From positions 7,006,001-7,070,000 of the forward strand of contig JAWHQI010000049.1 of assembly GCA_033032865.1 (NCBI GenBank): a stretch of 64,000 nt of DNA. The letters run 5' to 3'. A program made the position numbers and the translations under genes. Origin of the DNA: Dactylorhiza incarnata. Taxonomy: Eukaryota; Streptophyta; Magnoliopsida; Asparagales; Orchidaceae. Shown here one piece after another: positions 10,257 to 21,894 of this stretch (position 1 is its first letter; every line of letters begins with the position of its first letter). The notes under the pieces are model-generated. The model did not search any database. It had not been told where the DNA came from and saw only the letters and a list, made by a program, of their open reading frames with translations.

Positions 10257-11469
10257 TGATAGTGCATTATTTATAGTTATTTTTATATAGTATTTTAGTA
10301 GTAATTAATTAGTTTTTATATAATTTTAGTTTAATATATATCTAATTCGCTTTATTTTGTGTTTTCAGGTAATCTGGGGCTGCTAATAGCAAATTTAAGC
10401 TCACAGCCATGTTCAGGGGAAAGAATGGAACAAGTATGCAAAAATCTTAAGTACACGCCCTCGGTCACGGCCATGACCAAGGGCGTGACTTCAAGTCACG
10501 GCCATGACTCAACCCAGCCATCTTACAGCTGCCAGATCATGCCGCCAGCCCAATTTAGTATTACACGCCCTCGGTCACGGCCATGACCAAGGGCGTGACA
10601 TCAAGTCACGGTCATGACTCAATCCAGTCCATGCTTCGATTGGGTCATTTCTAGTATAGTTTTCCTGCATTTTTAGTGTAACTTTATTTTATTTCTTGTC
10701 CTTTTATTTCCTATTTTAGATTTACTTTCCCAGCAATTGTAATTCTTCTTTCTTAGTTATAAAATGTTCTTTTTCTTTAATCATGAGTAGCTAATTTTGT
10801 AGCATTTGATCGGATGAATTCCTAAGCTTTTATATTTCATAATCTTTTATTCATTGTTTGGATTTTGAAAACTAAGATTTACCGTTGATTTGCAATTTTT
10901 GGTTTCATATTTCTAGGGTATGATAATCAAGTTTGATCCATATTTTAGTGTATCGAGAGATCCTTAAATACAGTAGATCGCTCATCGGTAGAAAGAATTG
11001 TTCGCACTCCTCGAGAGAGGGTGTTGCAAATCTTCCGGATTGGAGTCAATTCCAATAGTGGGGCTCACAGCATAAAGCAAGCTTAGGTGTTTCGACTGGC
11101 CGAGGGGTCTTAATCGATCAACCTAAGGTTAGGTGGTAGTTCTCTCGAGAGAGGTTCTATCATATTTTGGGAACCTCCACGGTCAAGTTTGTCTAAATTG
11201 ATTTCTTCCGAATTCTAGATTTACGAAATATTTTACTTAAGAAGGATTCCCGATCAAATGTTTCTCTTCTTTCAATTATTTACAAAACTCTATTTTACTT
11301 TCGATAAATTAATATTAATTTGCGTGAGTAGAAGTAATCAACAGACCCGTGGAATATGACACTTGATATTTATTTGTTTTAAATATCCTATGCTATGACC
11401 GATAGGTGCTCTTGCCTATAGTTCGTAGAATTTGGAGAATATTATTTATATCCTAAATTTTAGCTATCA
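10257..11469 (+). repeat. LARD-A 3' LTR
   Basis: 1213 bp, the same length as the 5' LTR and nearly identical to it. It follows a polypurine tract and is followed by the target duplication AATAG. Confidence 0.93.
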
Positions 11470-11474
11470 AATAG

Positions 11475-12860
11475 CAATCGTGTATCCGTACATTCGTGCG
11501 ATAGACGTGTAATGCAATTTTAGTCCAATTCTTATACATGGAAGTGTTAGATAAAACAATGACATGTGTAAGTGTATCATCAAAAGAAAATAGCATCAAA
11601 TAAAATTTATCATTAGTACATGTGATAACTCAAGTAATCTATATGCTAACACAAGAGAAATGAAGTGAGAAATCATGTCACATCTGCAATTAACACAATA
11701 CCAAAATTAAAGATAAGGGAACTAACTTATTTTTCCAGTTTTTGGACAAGATCGATGAGATTCATTTCACCAAGGTGCTCAAACTCACAATGCTCATGAA
11801 AACTTATCAAGAGAGTGAGTAGTGTTTGAGGGGTATCCTTGTTAGCTTGAATGATAACATATATCATCTTTATGATTTTGCGTACTATCAAATTTAATTT
11901 TTTTAAGGACCCCGAATATCTCGAAATCTACCCACATAGACAGATACACATTAACTTATATATAATAAAACATTGCAATATTGATTCATCCCAAAGTTTT
12001 AAGCTCTATATATAAAAAATGAACTACGTGATACTGATTCATCAAGGCATTCCTAGCGCATTTACACAATATCACGGATATAACAAGTAAGCTTAAAAAT
12101 TTCTACTTGAGTGCAATCTCTAAAGATGTGTAGTCACCGTTTTACATAAAACCTCGCACATACCTAGAGGCATATCAAACATACACTACATATCTAATAA
12201 CACTCAGTAGCTAATACTTATAGATTGAGACACATCATGACAAAAATCATACAATGTAAACAATAATCATACATTCATAAATTTGAACATTGTATGTAAT
12301 CTATAAGCTTTAAATCCAAGTCATGCTTGTCCCAAACTAGTGATTTTATCAGTTTGTTTCAAATTTTTTTAAAATAATACGACAAACAAAAGCATGTTTT
12401 TGTAAATTTTAGGTTTTCCAATTTGTTATTTGTTTTTAAATTACTAAAGACAAAATTTGAAAGAAAATAATCAGAACATGAAAGTAATAGAATCAACTAA
12501 TGCTTAGATTGTAGAAGAATTCAAAAACATTTTTTGTTGTTTTGAAATTTGTAGTTTTTATTGGATTATTCATGTTACAAACAAAAAACCATCGAAAATA
12601 CACCAACCAGTGACAGGAAAAATGCAAAGACAGAGTGAAAAAATCAAATGAACTGATAAAGGTTGTCGTGAAAAACATCTACTGCCTACGGTATCATACT
12701 GCCTGGATATATCTCGCAGATGCGTAATATTTCAAGTAAAGGACCCAGATTTCATGATTTTTTTGTTTCAATTTTTCTTGATTTTGTATTCACGTTGAAG
12801 TACCTATCTAATGCAGCGAAAAAATCAGAGAAAACACGAAAACTTGCCGATTAAAAAAAA
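11475..12860 (-). other. SIRE-1 region between pol and LARD-A
   Basis: This AT-rich sequence continues the SIRE-1 3' non-coding region that LARD-A interrupted. Open frames such as that at 12493-12678 show no recognisable protein. SIRE elements often carry an envelope-like ORF here, but I see no convincing remnant. Confidence 0.5.
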
Positions 12861-13735
12861 TTAGCTCATGAGATCCAAAACCCCCAATTCAAAATGAAGT
12901 AGAGAAAATCGAGCGTTAGGAAGGGGTTTGGTGAAAATATCTGCAAGCTGTTCGTTGGTACCAATAAAGCCCACTCTCACATTCTCCTTCTTGATATGAT
13001 CTCGAAAATAATGATGGAGTACATCTATGTGTTTAGAACGGGGGTGATGAACCGAATTATTCGTTAAATCTATGACAGTATTGTTGTCGCACCTAAGTTC
13101 AACGTTTTTAAATGTTAGACCAAAGTCCTCTAACATTTGTGACATCCATATTGCTTGTGCGCAACAACTTCCTAAGGCTATGTATTCGGCCTCGGCCGTG
13201 AAGAGGGAAATAGAATTTTGTTTCCTACTCGACCATGAAACTAGTGCCAGTCCTAGAAAGTGACATGTGCCACTTGTGCTCTTGCGATCGAGTAAACAAC
13301 CATAATGCTTGTGCGCAACAAGTGCCACTTGTGCTCTTACGATCGAGTAAACAACCACTTGTGCTCTTGCGACAAGTGCCACTTGTGCTCTTGTGATCGA
13401 ATAAAATGATGGCGTACATCTATGTGTTTAGAACGGGAGTGATGAACCGAATTGTTCGTTAAATCTATGGCACTCATGTTGTCACACCTAAGTTCAACGT
13501 TTTTAAATGTTAGACCAAAGTCCTCTAACATTTGTGACATCCATATTGCTTGTGCGCAACAACTTCCTAAGGCTATGTATTCGGCCTCGGCCGTGAAGAG
13601 GGCAACAAAATTTTGTTTCCTACTCGACCATGAAACTAGTGCCAGTCCTAGGAAGTGACAAGTGCCACTTATGCTCTTGCGGTCGAGTAAACGACCTGCA
13701 TTGTCTTAAGTCAGAATATCCATGAAGTGTGAATG
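12861..13735 (-). pseudogene. SIRE-1 RNase H with internal duplication
   Basis: Minus-strand frames encode a copia RNase H (RKSTSGTC, AEAEYIALG, ELRCDN, SVHHPRSKHID and the terminal ADIFTKPL). The segment is duplicated: about 13011-13260 repeats at 13406-13660 with a 395-bp offset. Between them lie several short tandem copies of a GTGCCACTTGTGCTCTTGCG unit. The offset is not a multiple of three, so the duplication destroys the frame. Confidence 0.85.
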
Positions 13736-14739
13736 CGTCAGTGCGTGGATACCATATACTAAGATTTTGAGTGCCTATAAGATACCTATAGATATGTTTA
13801 ATAGCTTTAATTTGAGACTCTTAATTATTAGCTTGATATCTAGCACAAAGGCACGTCGCAAAAATAATATCTTGTCTAGACGCACTAAGATTCAAAAGTG
13901 ATCCGATCATACATCGATATACCATTTTTTCCACTGAAATGCCACTTTCATCTTTTCCTAATTAGAGTGATGCACCCATTGGAGTCTTAACTTGTTTCAA
14001 ATTCTCAAAATCAAATCGCTTAGGCCCTTTACATATTTCGATTGGCATATAAAAATTCCATCTAATTTTTGAGAAATTTGAAACCCTAAGAAATATCTCA
14101 ATTCTCCTACTAAACTCATTTCAAATTCACTTTGCATCACATCTATAATTTCACTACACATGAGTACATTAGTGGCACCAAAGATAATATCGTCAACATA
14201 GATTTGTAAAATCATCAGATCATGATTACTATATTTCACAAATAGCGTGGTATCCGCACTCCCCATCCTAAATCCGTGTTTCAAAAGAAACGTTGTCATC
14301 CTATTGTACTATGCATGAGGTGCTTGCTTTAAACCGTACAAGGCTTTTATGAGTTGAAATACAAGATTTGGATGTTCGCCATTTTCAAACTCGAGTGGTT
14401 GCTCAACATACACCTCTTACATAATATAACCATTTAGACATGCACTCCTGACGTCCATTTGATACAATTTTATTCATTTGAAACTAGCAAATGCTAAAAA
14501 CATCATAATGGACTCAAGTCGTGCTACAGGTGCAAAGGACTCCTCAAAGTCTACTCCTACTTAGAGTATCCTCGAGTAACTAATCTTGCCTTATTTCTTG
14601 TTATCCTAGACTCACCATCAAGTTTATTTTTTTAAATTCATTTTAAGCCTATTACCGGATGGTTACTAGGGTGCTCCACTAATGTTCACACTTTATTCTG
14701 CTCAAATTGATTCAATTCCTCGCTCATGGCTGAAAGTGC
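13736..14739 (-). pseudogene. SIRE-1 reverse transcriptase, C-terminal part
   Basis: The frame 13997-14299 holds the catalytic YVDDIIFGAT and ELRYFLGFQI motifs. Upstream, towards 14739, ALYGLKQAP and SEELNQFEQNKV are readable with stops. It is a Ty1/copia reverse transcriptase, broken by several stops and by the solo LTR at 14746. Confidence 0.85.
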
Positions 14740-15059
14740 ACAATGTGCCTCTGAGAATTCTCTAGAGGGGGTGAATAGAGATTTAAAATACTTCTATCCT
14801 ACTTGTGCATACAATAAAACACCTAAGGAATTATGCTTCAGCAATACCAAGGTGCAAAATAAATAAAGTTCAGTAATTATATAAATAGAGAAACAGTAAG
14901 CAATAAATAAGGGGACAACACAGAAAAAACACAACACAGAAGACACAAGATTTTATAGAGGTTCCCCAAAATGAGGGTAGTCCTCTCTCCTACCACCTGG
15001 TAGGAATGCACAACCTGTGCCTGAGTCTTTTGATAGGAGACTCTTGAACCAAAAATATT

Positions 15060-15180
15060 TTGATAAGGAGATCTTGAACCACTCAGATCTTTTGATAAGG
15101 AGATCTTGAACCAATCAGATCTTTTGATAAGGAGATCTTGAACCACTCAGATCTTTTGATAAGGAGATCTTGAACCACTG
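15060..15180. repeat. tandem repeat in the solo LTR
   Basis: Four to five copies, about 34 bp each, of a unit containing TTTTGATAAGGAGATCTTG. Short open frames here come from the repeat and are not genes. Confidence 0.85.
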
Positions 15181-15947
15181 AATCCTTTGAAGAGTGATTA
15201 TTAAAACTCTGTACAATTGGGAAGTTGAAAGAAGAAAGAGGATGGAGAGGAAGAATTCTGTTCTCAGAATTCTGTAGAAGCTTTCTGCTTCTATTTCTTT
15301 TCTTCAATGGATCTGCTAATGATGAACCCTTGCTTATGATTGTGATGATTTGCAAGGGTTATTTTTCTTCAGATCCTTCTCTCTTTCTTTTGCTTGCTAT
15401 CTGGCTGCTATAAGATGTTGATGAAGAAGCAACTCAGTTTTCTGTTCTGAAAGAGATCTTGTTTGCTCTGTATTGTCTCGGTTAGGGTTCCAGGAGAAAG
15501 AAGAAGAAGTGGGAACCCTAATCGACAAAGTGAAGCAGATGATGATGAATGCTCTATCTTCTTATCTCTTTCATTCCTATTTATTATCCATGATTAATTT
15601 TTGAATTCTTTTCCTCTTTTGGATTATCCTGAAAAGGCACAATCTTGGACAATTAATCCTTCCTTCTTCATTTGCTCACGACCCGTCTGCCAACTATTTT
15701 AATCCTTTCCAAGAAAGCTTTTCCTGTCTTCTTTACTGCTCCTCTCTATTCTAGGCAATAAACAAGCCATTGTAGAACGGTCTTTAGTGTTGTGGGCCTT
15801 CAGAGAGAGTTCTAAAAGGACAGCAGAAAAGGCTTCTTTTTCAGACTGTATTCGATGCTCCATCGACTTCATTTTCTTTCTTATCGACACACCTTTGAGT
15901 TTTTGTAAGAGTATTTTCGAATTCCTTCTTGCTCTGGTTGAACACTG

Positions 15948-16262
15948 TTGTCGACGTTGCGTCGATTACTTATCGACGTAACCGTCGAGTTAAAGACTTC
16001 ATTCTAAACTTCATTGTCTGCGTCAAATTGTAGTCGATGTTGCGTCGACTTCAGATGGCTCCGACAGATATTTCCTTCTGCGTTGAATTGAAGTCGAGGT
16101 TGCGTTGACTTCTAAGATAACTTTGATATGCTCCTTTATCTACGCCGACTCCTATTCGATGTAGCGTCGACTTGATATACTTTGACAGAGGGTTTGAGTT
16201 GCTTGGGCTTCTAGTCTGAGTTGCGTCGACAACAAGTCCAAGTTGCATCGAATTATATTCGA
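15948..16262 (-). repeat. GTCGA/TGCGTCGAC word array in the solo LTR
   Basis: Six to seven degenerate copies of a word like GTCGATGTTGCGTCGAC, with self-complementary GTCGAC cores. They lie upstream (minus sense) of the TATA-like site. Confidence 0.7.
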
Positions 16263-16452
16263 CGTAAGTTTTGATTCAACTCAGATTGTGTTTGCTATGA
16301 CCTAGTCTTGACACTCTAAGTTGAGTGTGACATCCTAAGACATCTAATGACCAGATTACACTTACTATACAATGTGGGTAATAAGCTTAGAGGGTAAAAT
16401 CACTTATAAGTAATTTGTTAAGTTAAATCACAAGGGGTTTTTCCCAACAATG

Positions 16453-17524
16453 GCCATAAATCAAGACACATCATTCAGCGGTTCAGAAATGTTCTTGGGT
16501 TCTATTTCAGATATGAAGCATAAATTTGAAAATGATTCATGCATGGCTAAGCGTATTTTTACACCCTGTGAAGGCTCTCCAATCACTAATGCGTGGATGC
16601 TTATATCTTTCAACATGATCAAGTTCAATGTCTACTTCCTCTCTCTCCACACTCTCCTCTCCTATCTGATTTACATCATCATCATTACTATTATTCGATC
16701 TAGAGTCTTCATTTGGAGGGTTTTCATTAAAGTGCACATGTATCGATTCTTCTACAACCAAGGTTCTTTTATTATACACTATGTAGGCGCGGCTCGTGGA
16801 AGAGTATCCTAAAAGATTCGTAAGTCAATTTTTTCATTAAATTTTCCTAAATGATCCTTGGTGTTCAGAATGAAACGTGGGCAACCGAAGACTCAAAAAT
16901 AGAATACATTCAGCTTCTTTTCAAAGTATAGATCATATGGAGTTCCCTTTAGGATTGGGCGAAGCATGGTCCGGTTCATTACATAGCATGTCGTGTTGAC
17001 ATCTTCAGCCCATAGATTTCTTGGAAAGTGGTACTCGGCTAGCATTGTGTGAGCCAATTCTTGTAATATTTAATTTTTTCGTTCCACTACCCCATTTTGC
17101 AATGGAGTGCGCGGAGCAGAAAACTAATGTCGAATTCCTAAATCATTGCAGAAGTTTGTAAAACTTTCGTTCTCAATTTCTCCCAATGATCTGACCTTAT
17201 GCATTTTATTTTAAGTTCCATTTGATTTTGGATTTATGTGCACATGGTGGAGAATTCGCAGAAAGCATCAGAATTAGAGGCTAGAAAAATTGTCCAACAA
17301 AATCTAGAGTAGTCATCAATTAAGACAAATGTATATCATTTACCTCCTAGACTATATGAACTAATAGGGACAAAAAGGTCCATGTGAATCAACTCCAGTG
17401 GTCTGGAAGTGGTAACGTCGTGCTTTATTTTAAATGATGATTTTGTGAACTTGCCATTTTGATAGGGAGCAAACTGAAGAGATACTAACCTAGACGTATT
17501 TATTATTATTATTATTATTTTCAT
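16453..17524 (-). pseudogene. SIRE-1 integrase and reverse transcriptase N-terminus
   Basis: Going down the minus strand from 17500 I read GKFTKSSF, LELIHMDLF, SLGGK, VLIDDYSRFCW (first catalytic Asp region), a second Asp in RSDH, and the CKMG..WNEK block containing the third catalytic residue. The start of reverse transcriptase near 16453 follows. Many stops interrupt it. The N-terminal end is cut at about 17525 by LARD-B sequence. Confidence 0.8.
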
Positions 17525-17540
17525 AAATATTATTTCTTGG

Positions 17541-17640
17541 ACTTCCCGAGGGCTACCTGGTGAAGGATTCGCAAGGTACTAGGAGCTGTGATGGGAGCGC
17601 CCTTTCCAAGAAATTAGATTTTTATTAAATTGATTTTTTT
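17541..17640 (+). repeat. dispersed 60-100 bp repeat, copy 1
   Basis: ACTTCCCGAGG...GGTGAAGG.TTCGCAAGGTACTAGGAGCTGTGATGGG (key blocks only). Related copies lie at 19086-19190 and about 63783-63880, all in the same plus orientation. The first two bracket the LARD-B internal region. Confidence 0.75.
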
Positions 17641-17844
17641 CTTTTTCAAATAAAAATCTAGTAAACGCAAAGCTACACCCCCATACTTAAAATTAAACAT
17701 TGTCCCCAATGTTTAAAACTAAGTATGAAGAACACTTGAAAAATAAACTTTAAAAGAAAAATACATAAAATTAAAGATAAGTAAGGGGTGCCTCCCAAGA
17801 GCACTTTCTTTTTCCCTTCTTTAGGCTAGACGGTTAGGGGTTAG

Positions 17845-18461
17845 CCAAAAGGAAATTTAAATTGAAAATGGACAGGTAACTCCCTTAATTCACGCGTAGG
17901 TGAATGTGTCGACGTCAGTCACTCACCTATTCCTCCGCTTAATGTGTGATTCTCCATTTATCGTTGGACTTGAATATGCAAATCCAAATCACCTATACAT
18001 ACCTGAGGTGATTTGAAAATATAAAGATGAGCGGCAAATGGATCATCAATTAATTGGGGTAGCAACGACTCATCTTCAACCTGAAAATTATTAGTATATA
18101 GAAAATCACCATTAAATGTGCCAGATAATTTTTTGCAAGGAGGAGGTGCTTACGAAAATATATGATTAAGCTCCGGTTGTTCCTTTTCTAAAATAAAATT
18201 TTCTTTTGAAAAATCTAGTGTATTACCAAGTGGAATAAAATTTTCGAACACTAAATTTTCATGAATTTTTGGTTGAATAGAAGAGATTCGCGAAAATTCA
18301 TGACAAAGAAAAGAAGATCCGGGTGAAGTAGGGGAAGAAACTTGTTCTTCTTCTAGTTCATCTGGGGTGCCCACAACATGAAGAAAATCTTGGCAAGAAT
18401 TTTTTTCTTCATCTTTGGTAAAAGAAGTTATGGGATTACATGAAAGCACATGTTCCTCCAT
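17845..18461 (-). pseudogene. LARD-B relative of the LARD-A ORF
   Basis: The frame 18150-18461 starts with ATG and carries GTPDELEEE and KEQPELNHIFS. After a stop, homology continues in frame fragments with TNNF, DPFAAHL and a final RELRELPVHFQF near 17860. The order of shared blocks matches LARD-A 8347-8850. Function is unknown. It is broken by stops. Confidence 0.65.
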
Positions 18462-18514
18462 AACTAAATTATCAAAGGATGGAGTAAAAGTACTAGAAGA
18501 AGCAAAATTCTCCT

Positions 18515-18973
18515 CTAAATTTTTGGGGGAAGTATTAAATTGAATCGGTGGAAATTCCCCAAAATTAGAGAATAAAAATTCAGATCTAAAGATTTTTTTT
18601 CACCGCTCCGAGAACTATCCGGGTGAGTTTGCCACCAAGAATAATCTACTTCGGAGCTAGAAGAACAATTATTAAACGCCGAAAAATTATTCTCATGAAG
18701 ATTAGAAAAAACATTTTCATCAAAGTTTGAAAAATTATTTTCATTAAAATAGGAAATATTATGATCGTAACTGTAATCAGAATTATTTGCATAATATTGA
18801 GGAAAATTATTTTCATAATAATTATTTTGAGAATATGAATGTAAATAATATTTCTCACTTTGATGAGGCGCACCACAATAATAACAACTAATTTGGCATT
18901 TTCGTGCGGCTTCCAAAAGATTAACTTGGTTTTGAAGCTCAGCAACCTTTACGGCCAAATCAGATAAATTCAT
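18515..18973 (-). pseudogene. LARD-B gag-like fragment
   Basis: A 152-codon frame begins MNLSDLAVKVAELQ, a short coiled-coil-like stretch, followed by CYYCGAPHQSEKYY. That resembles the CxxCGxPHxxxxC zinc-binding motif of plant Athila/Tat gag but lacks the last Cys. A repetitive Asn/Tyr/Phe-rich tail follows. It is much shorter than a full gag, so it is probably a decayed remnant. Confidence 0.6.
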
Positions 18974-19085
18974 TTAAAACTAAAAAAAAGAAAACAACCT
19001 TTACTCAAATGAATGGAATTTTAGAGAATAATTATAATATATTAAAAATATTTATATAATAATTTTTTTTTCAAAAAGCGGGTTT

Positions 19086-19190
19086 AGTCCCGGACTTCCC
19101 AAGGTCAACCCGGTGAAGGGCTCGCAAGGTACTAGAGGCTGTGATGGAAATTCAAGCCCAAAGTGTCTATTCCGAGAATTTAGATTACGC
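19086..19190 (+). repeat. dispersed 60-100 bp repeat, copy 2
   Basis: Shares ACTTCCCAAGG, GGTGAAGGGCTCGCAAGG and TACTAGAGGCTGTGATGG blocks with 17541-17640. It lies in the leader between the LARD-B primer site and its gag-like frame. Confidence 0.75.
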
Positions 19191-19284
19191 TTTTTTTAAG
19201 ATTTTTAAAATTTTTAAGAGAAATGGTGAGAATAAAGAGAACGATAAAATCAATAGATATTCTCTTTAGAAATATCAACTCAGA

Positions 19285-19302
19285 TCCCCAGCAATGGCGC
19301 CA
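19285..19302 (-). other. LARD-B primer-binding site (tRNA-Asp type)
   Basis: The minus strand reads TGGCGCCATTGCTGGGGA, two changes from the tRNA-Asp complement in LARD-A, six bases from the LTR end. Confidence 0.8.
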
Positions 19303-19308
19303 AAAACT

Positions 19309-20335
19309 TGATGAGCAAAACTATGCTTGCAAACGACAATGGCAAGTGTACAATGTCGAATGTAGTATATGCTTATAAAAACAAAGGTCGTATAAAAATC
19401 CGAGCGTGTTGATTACTCTTACTCAAGAAGATCTCTATTGTTCTATCAAAAACTACTTTGATTTGGTTGCAACAAGAAAGGTAACTCAACTTGAAGATTA
19501 TAACAATTGAAAAGAGGGGTGGACAGACTTAAGAGAATGGATGAGCAAAACAACAACAAATTTTATTAATTCAAAAAAAGGAATTACAACTATTGAAAGG
19601 GAAACTACAAGTGCAAGAAAAAGTAGAGCTAGAATACTTAAAACAAGAAAATGATACAAGAAATGAAATGTCTAATCCTAAAATTCGTCCTTGATCAGCT
19701 GGAGAAACTCCCTTTAAATAGCTGGAAATTTGGTGTTACACGCCCTTGGTCACGCCCGTGACCAAGGGGCGTGTAATAGGCGTGATCGAAGCAGCAGCGG
19801 AGGGGGCGCCTTCTGGAGTAATTGCTGGCGTTACGTGCGTGTCACGCCCCTATGTCACGCCCGTGACCTGGGGGTGTGTAACTTTAAAACAGGCTGCTGG
19901 TAGGAAGCTTCGGCGGGAAGTGGCGCGGGATGAGTCACGCCCGTGTACTGGATGACACACCCCCTTGTCACGAGCATGACCTGGGGCATGTAACTTTAAT
20001 TGACATGGCAAGCTATCTGGATTCTTGTGGCGGGTCGCGGCCGTGACACTAGGTCACGCCCTTAGGTCACGCCCGTGACCTAGGGGGCGTGTACTTGGCG
20101 AATCTCCACGGAATGACCCCGGCGTGGCAGAAACTGGTCTGGAACACCTTGTAGGTTACACGCCCATGGGTCACGCCCATTACCTTGGGCGTGTACTTGC
20201 ACTTTTTGCCCAAAATGCCCAGAAAACCTGAAAAACACAGAAGAGCTTAAGTTAGTTTATGAAATAAAAAATGGAATGATTTATATGATATAATTCATAT
20301 AATTTATATCATTTCATATTAAAACTATACTAAAA
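19309..20335 (-). repeat. LARD-B 5' LTR with TCACGCCCGTGACC hairpin array
   Basis: The plus strand starts TGATGAGCAAAAC (minus LTR end). Five stem-forming GGTCACGCCCGTGACC-type words lie at about 19735-19779, 19837-19882, 19931-19993, 20056-20095 and 20157-20195. A minus-strand TATA-like TATTTAAAGG follows at 19711-19720. The far boundary at about 20335 is approximate. Confidence 0.7.
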
Positions 20336-21177
20336 GATGAGTATATAAACTACTTATCTGTGAGTACAGTATAAACTGCATAACTCTGCATGTCATGGCA
20401 TAAGCATTACATTTCAATCTCTACCCATATCGTATAAATTGGTATGAGACTTCTTATACGACATGCCTTGCTAAATGACCCCTTGGTCTATAGGTTTGTA
20501 TGGGCATTCATATAAATCAATGGTTACTTTTCTATTTTATGCTTGCTCTTTACCATACTTTACTTACTGCACTTTACTTACTATTTTCAATTATATATAT
20601 ACACATGTGTAGTGATAGATACTCATGTAGCTAAGACATGTCACCTGCTTTGTTTTTTTTACCCCTTGCTGTCCTCCGCTTCATCCCTCCCGCACGATGC
20701 CTAGGATCCACTGGGCGATGGGTGGTGGGAAATGAGGCTTAATCTTTTTATCTAACGGTCGGTAGACCATATCATTTTAGGGGACCGAGGAGACGTAACA
20801 CAACCAGCGACCGTGCAGATGGAGATGGGCCAGTCTAGCACAGGAGCACCAGCCTCAGGATCTGTGAGTGTTTACTAGTAGATTTTCTTCCACGAGTGTC
20901 CTTGTAGTGAGGACATGATGTACTGGGCATGAGCCCTTTCTTATTATTACTCGGTTATGTCAGTTATTATCTTGTGGACTATTATTATGATCTATATATA
21001 GCATGTGATGTGGACTTGAGCTTCTATATGTTCAAATATACTTTTCTTCTTCTGTGATTGATATGGCTGACAGGATTAGCATTTTGTTGTGGCGACCTTC
21101 CCGAGTGTTGGTGTCACCGCAAAGCGGCGATTCTGGGCATAAGACTCAGTTTTGTAGCAAAAAAATGGGGTCTTACA
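20336..21177 (-). mobile_element. LTR fragment of the TGTAAGACCC family
   Basis: The minus strand begins TGTAAGACCCC at 21177 and matches 62401 to about 63240 over most of its length (the GAATCGCCGCTTTG region, the GGTCCACCGACCG region and TTATACGATAG). The left boundary is unclear where it meets the LARD-B LTR. It interrupts the SIRE-1 protease. Confidence 0.75.
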
Positions 21178-21467
21178 AAGGAACTTTTCTTCATCTCCTG
21201 TCAAGTGTTTGGAACATCCAGAGTCCAAGTACCACATGTTCTCCTTGTCCTTAGCCTGCCAACACACCTACAAGAAGATGAGGGTAAAGATCTGGTGACC
21301 CAAGTTGTTCCACCCATTGTGTAGGTAGAAGACTTTGGTACCCAGATTTGCATTTCTTTATTTAGACCTTTCTTCATGCATGATCTGAAGGTGTGACCAA
21401 ACCTTTTGAATTTGGCATACTTGGTGTAAGCAGTGAAATCCGCCCTTGGTGTTTTGGATGGAATCAT
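21178..21467 (-). pseudogene. SIRE-1 protease fragment
   Basis: The minus strand reads MWYLDSGCSKHLTGDEEKF, the copia aspartic protease active-site block (DSG). It is truncated by the LTR at 21177. The upstream frame with SSTYTMGGTTW and basic residues links it to gag through a frameshift. Confidence 0.85.
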
Positions 21468-21894
21468 GCTGGAGGAAGGGGACGAGCTTTCAGAGCTAAC
21501 ATATTTATTTTTCTATTTCTTATTTTGATTTTTTGGTTTGCTAGAGAGCGGTTTCCACCTGCGGTAGTACTAGCGCTTAGTGGTAACTGTCCGTTATTGT
21601 ATCCCAGCCCAAACTTTCTAGATCCTTGACACTGAGCTCCCAACAGCATATTATGTGATTTCTGGCCAATCCCATATTTTTAGATAGCACAGTTCAGGTC
21701 CTGGATCCTAGCTTTTACTGCGTTGTTTTCCATGACGAACATCATACACTGGTTTGCACACTGTTTGTTACCATCTTAAGCCTTTTCTCCAAATCCTTCC
21801 TCTCTTTTGTATGAGTTTTGAGTGAAGAGGAAGTCTTGGAGAGGCTTTCTTTTAGCTCTTCAATCGTACCCAATGAGTGATTGCACTCTTGGCA
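21468..21894 (-). pseudogene. SIRE-1 gag-protease linker, degraded
   Basis: The frame is interrupted by stops. No domain is recognised. A CGGTAG/AGCGC word occurs near 21560, like those in the LTRs. Confidence 0.4.

Larger units (their letters stand above)
6929..11469 (+). mobile_element. LARD-A: young non-autonomous LTR element
   Basis: A complete 4541-bp element with two 1213-bp LTRs (6929-8141 and 10257-11469), target duplication AATAG (6924-6928 and 11470-11474), a tRNA-Asp primer site and a polypurine tract (AAGTATGGGGG) before the 3' LTR. By eye the LTRs differ at about nine positions, mostly C/T or A/G, so insertion was recent. It lacks pol entirely. The primer site suits the Athila/Tat group, which probably supplies its proteins. 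It sits in the SIRE-1 3' region. Confidence 0.93.
14746..16446 (-). mobile_element. solo LTR of a SIRE-like element
   Basis: A 1701-bp insertion flanked by ACAATG at 14740-14745 and 16447-16452, reading TGCCTCTGAG to TTTTTCCCA in plus sense. The GGGGGTGAATAG near its left end matches the 3' end of other SIRE-type LTRs here, giving minus orientation. There is no internal coding region, so it is probably a recombined solo LTR. It carries a GTTGCGTCGAC word array (about 15948-16262), then a TATA-like TAATAAATAGG on the minus strand at about 15576-15586. A direct repeat of AAGGAGATCTTGAACCA lies at 15060-15180. Confidence 0.8.
17525..20335 (-). mobile_element. LARD-B: broken non-autonomous LTR element
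   Basis: It is related to LARD-A. On the minus strand it has an LTR (19309 to about 20335), a tRNA-Asp-type primer site (19285-19302), a gag-like frame, a frame related to the LARD-A ORF, and an internal CATTGGGGAC/AAGTATGGGGG block. The 3' LTR is missing; instead the element stops near 17525 in the SIRE-1 integrase. Its 5' LTR abuts another LTR fragment at about 20336. I could not find a clean target duplication, so this is probably a recombined composite. Confidence 0.75.

Noticed and set aside
15225..15413. 62-codon ORF in the solo LTR
   Set aside because: It lies within LTR leader sequence next to tandem repeats. There is no motif or conservation.
16450..16812. 120-codon plus-strand ORF as a host gene
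   Set aside because: It lies antisense to SIRE-1 reverse transcriptase/integrase remnants, which explain the open frame.
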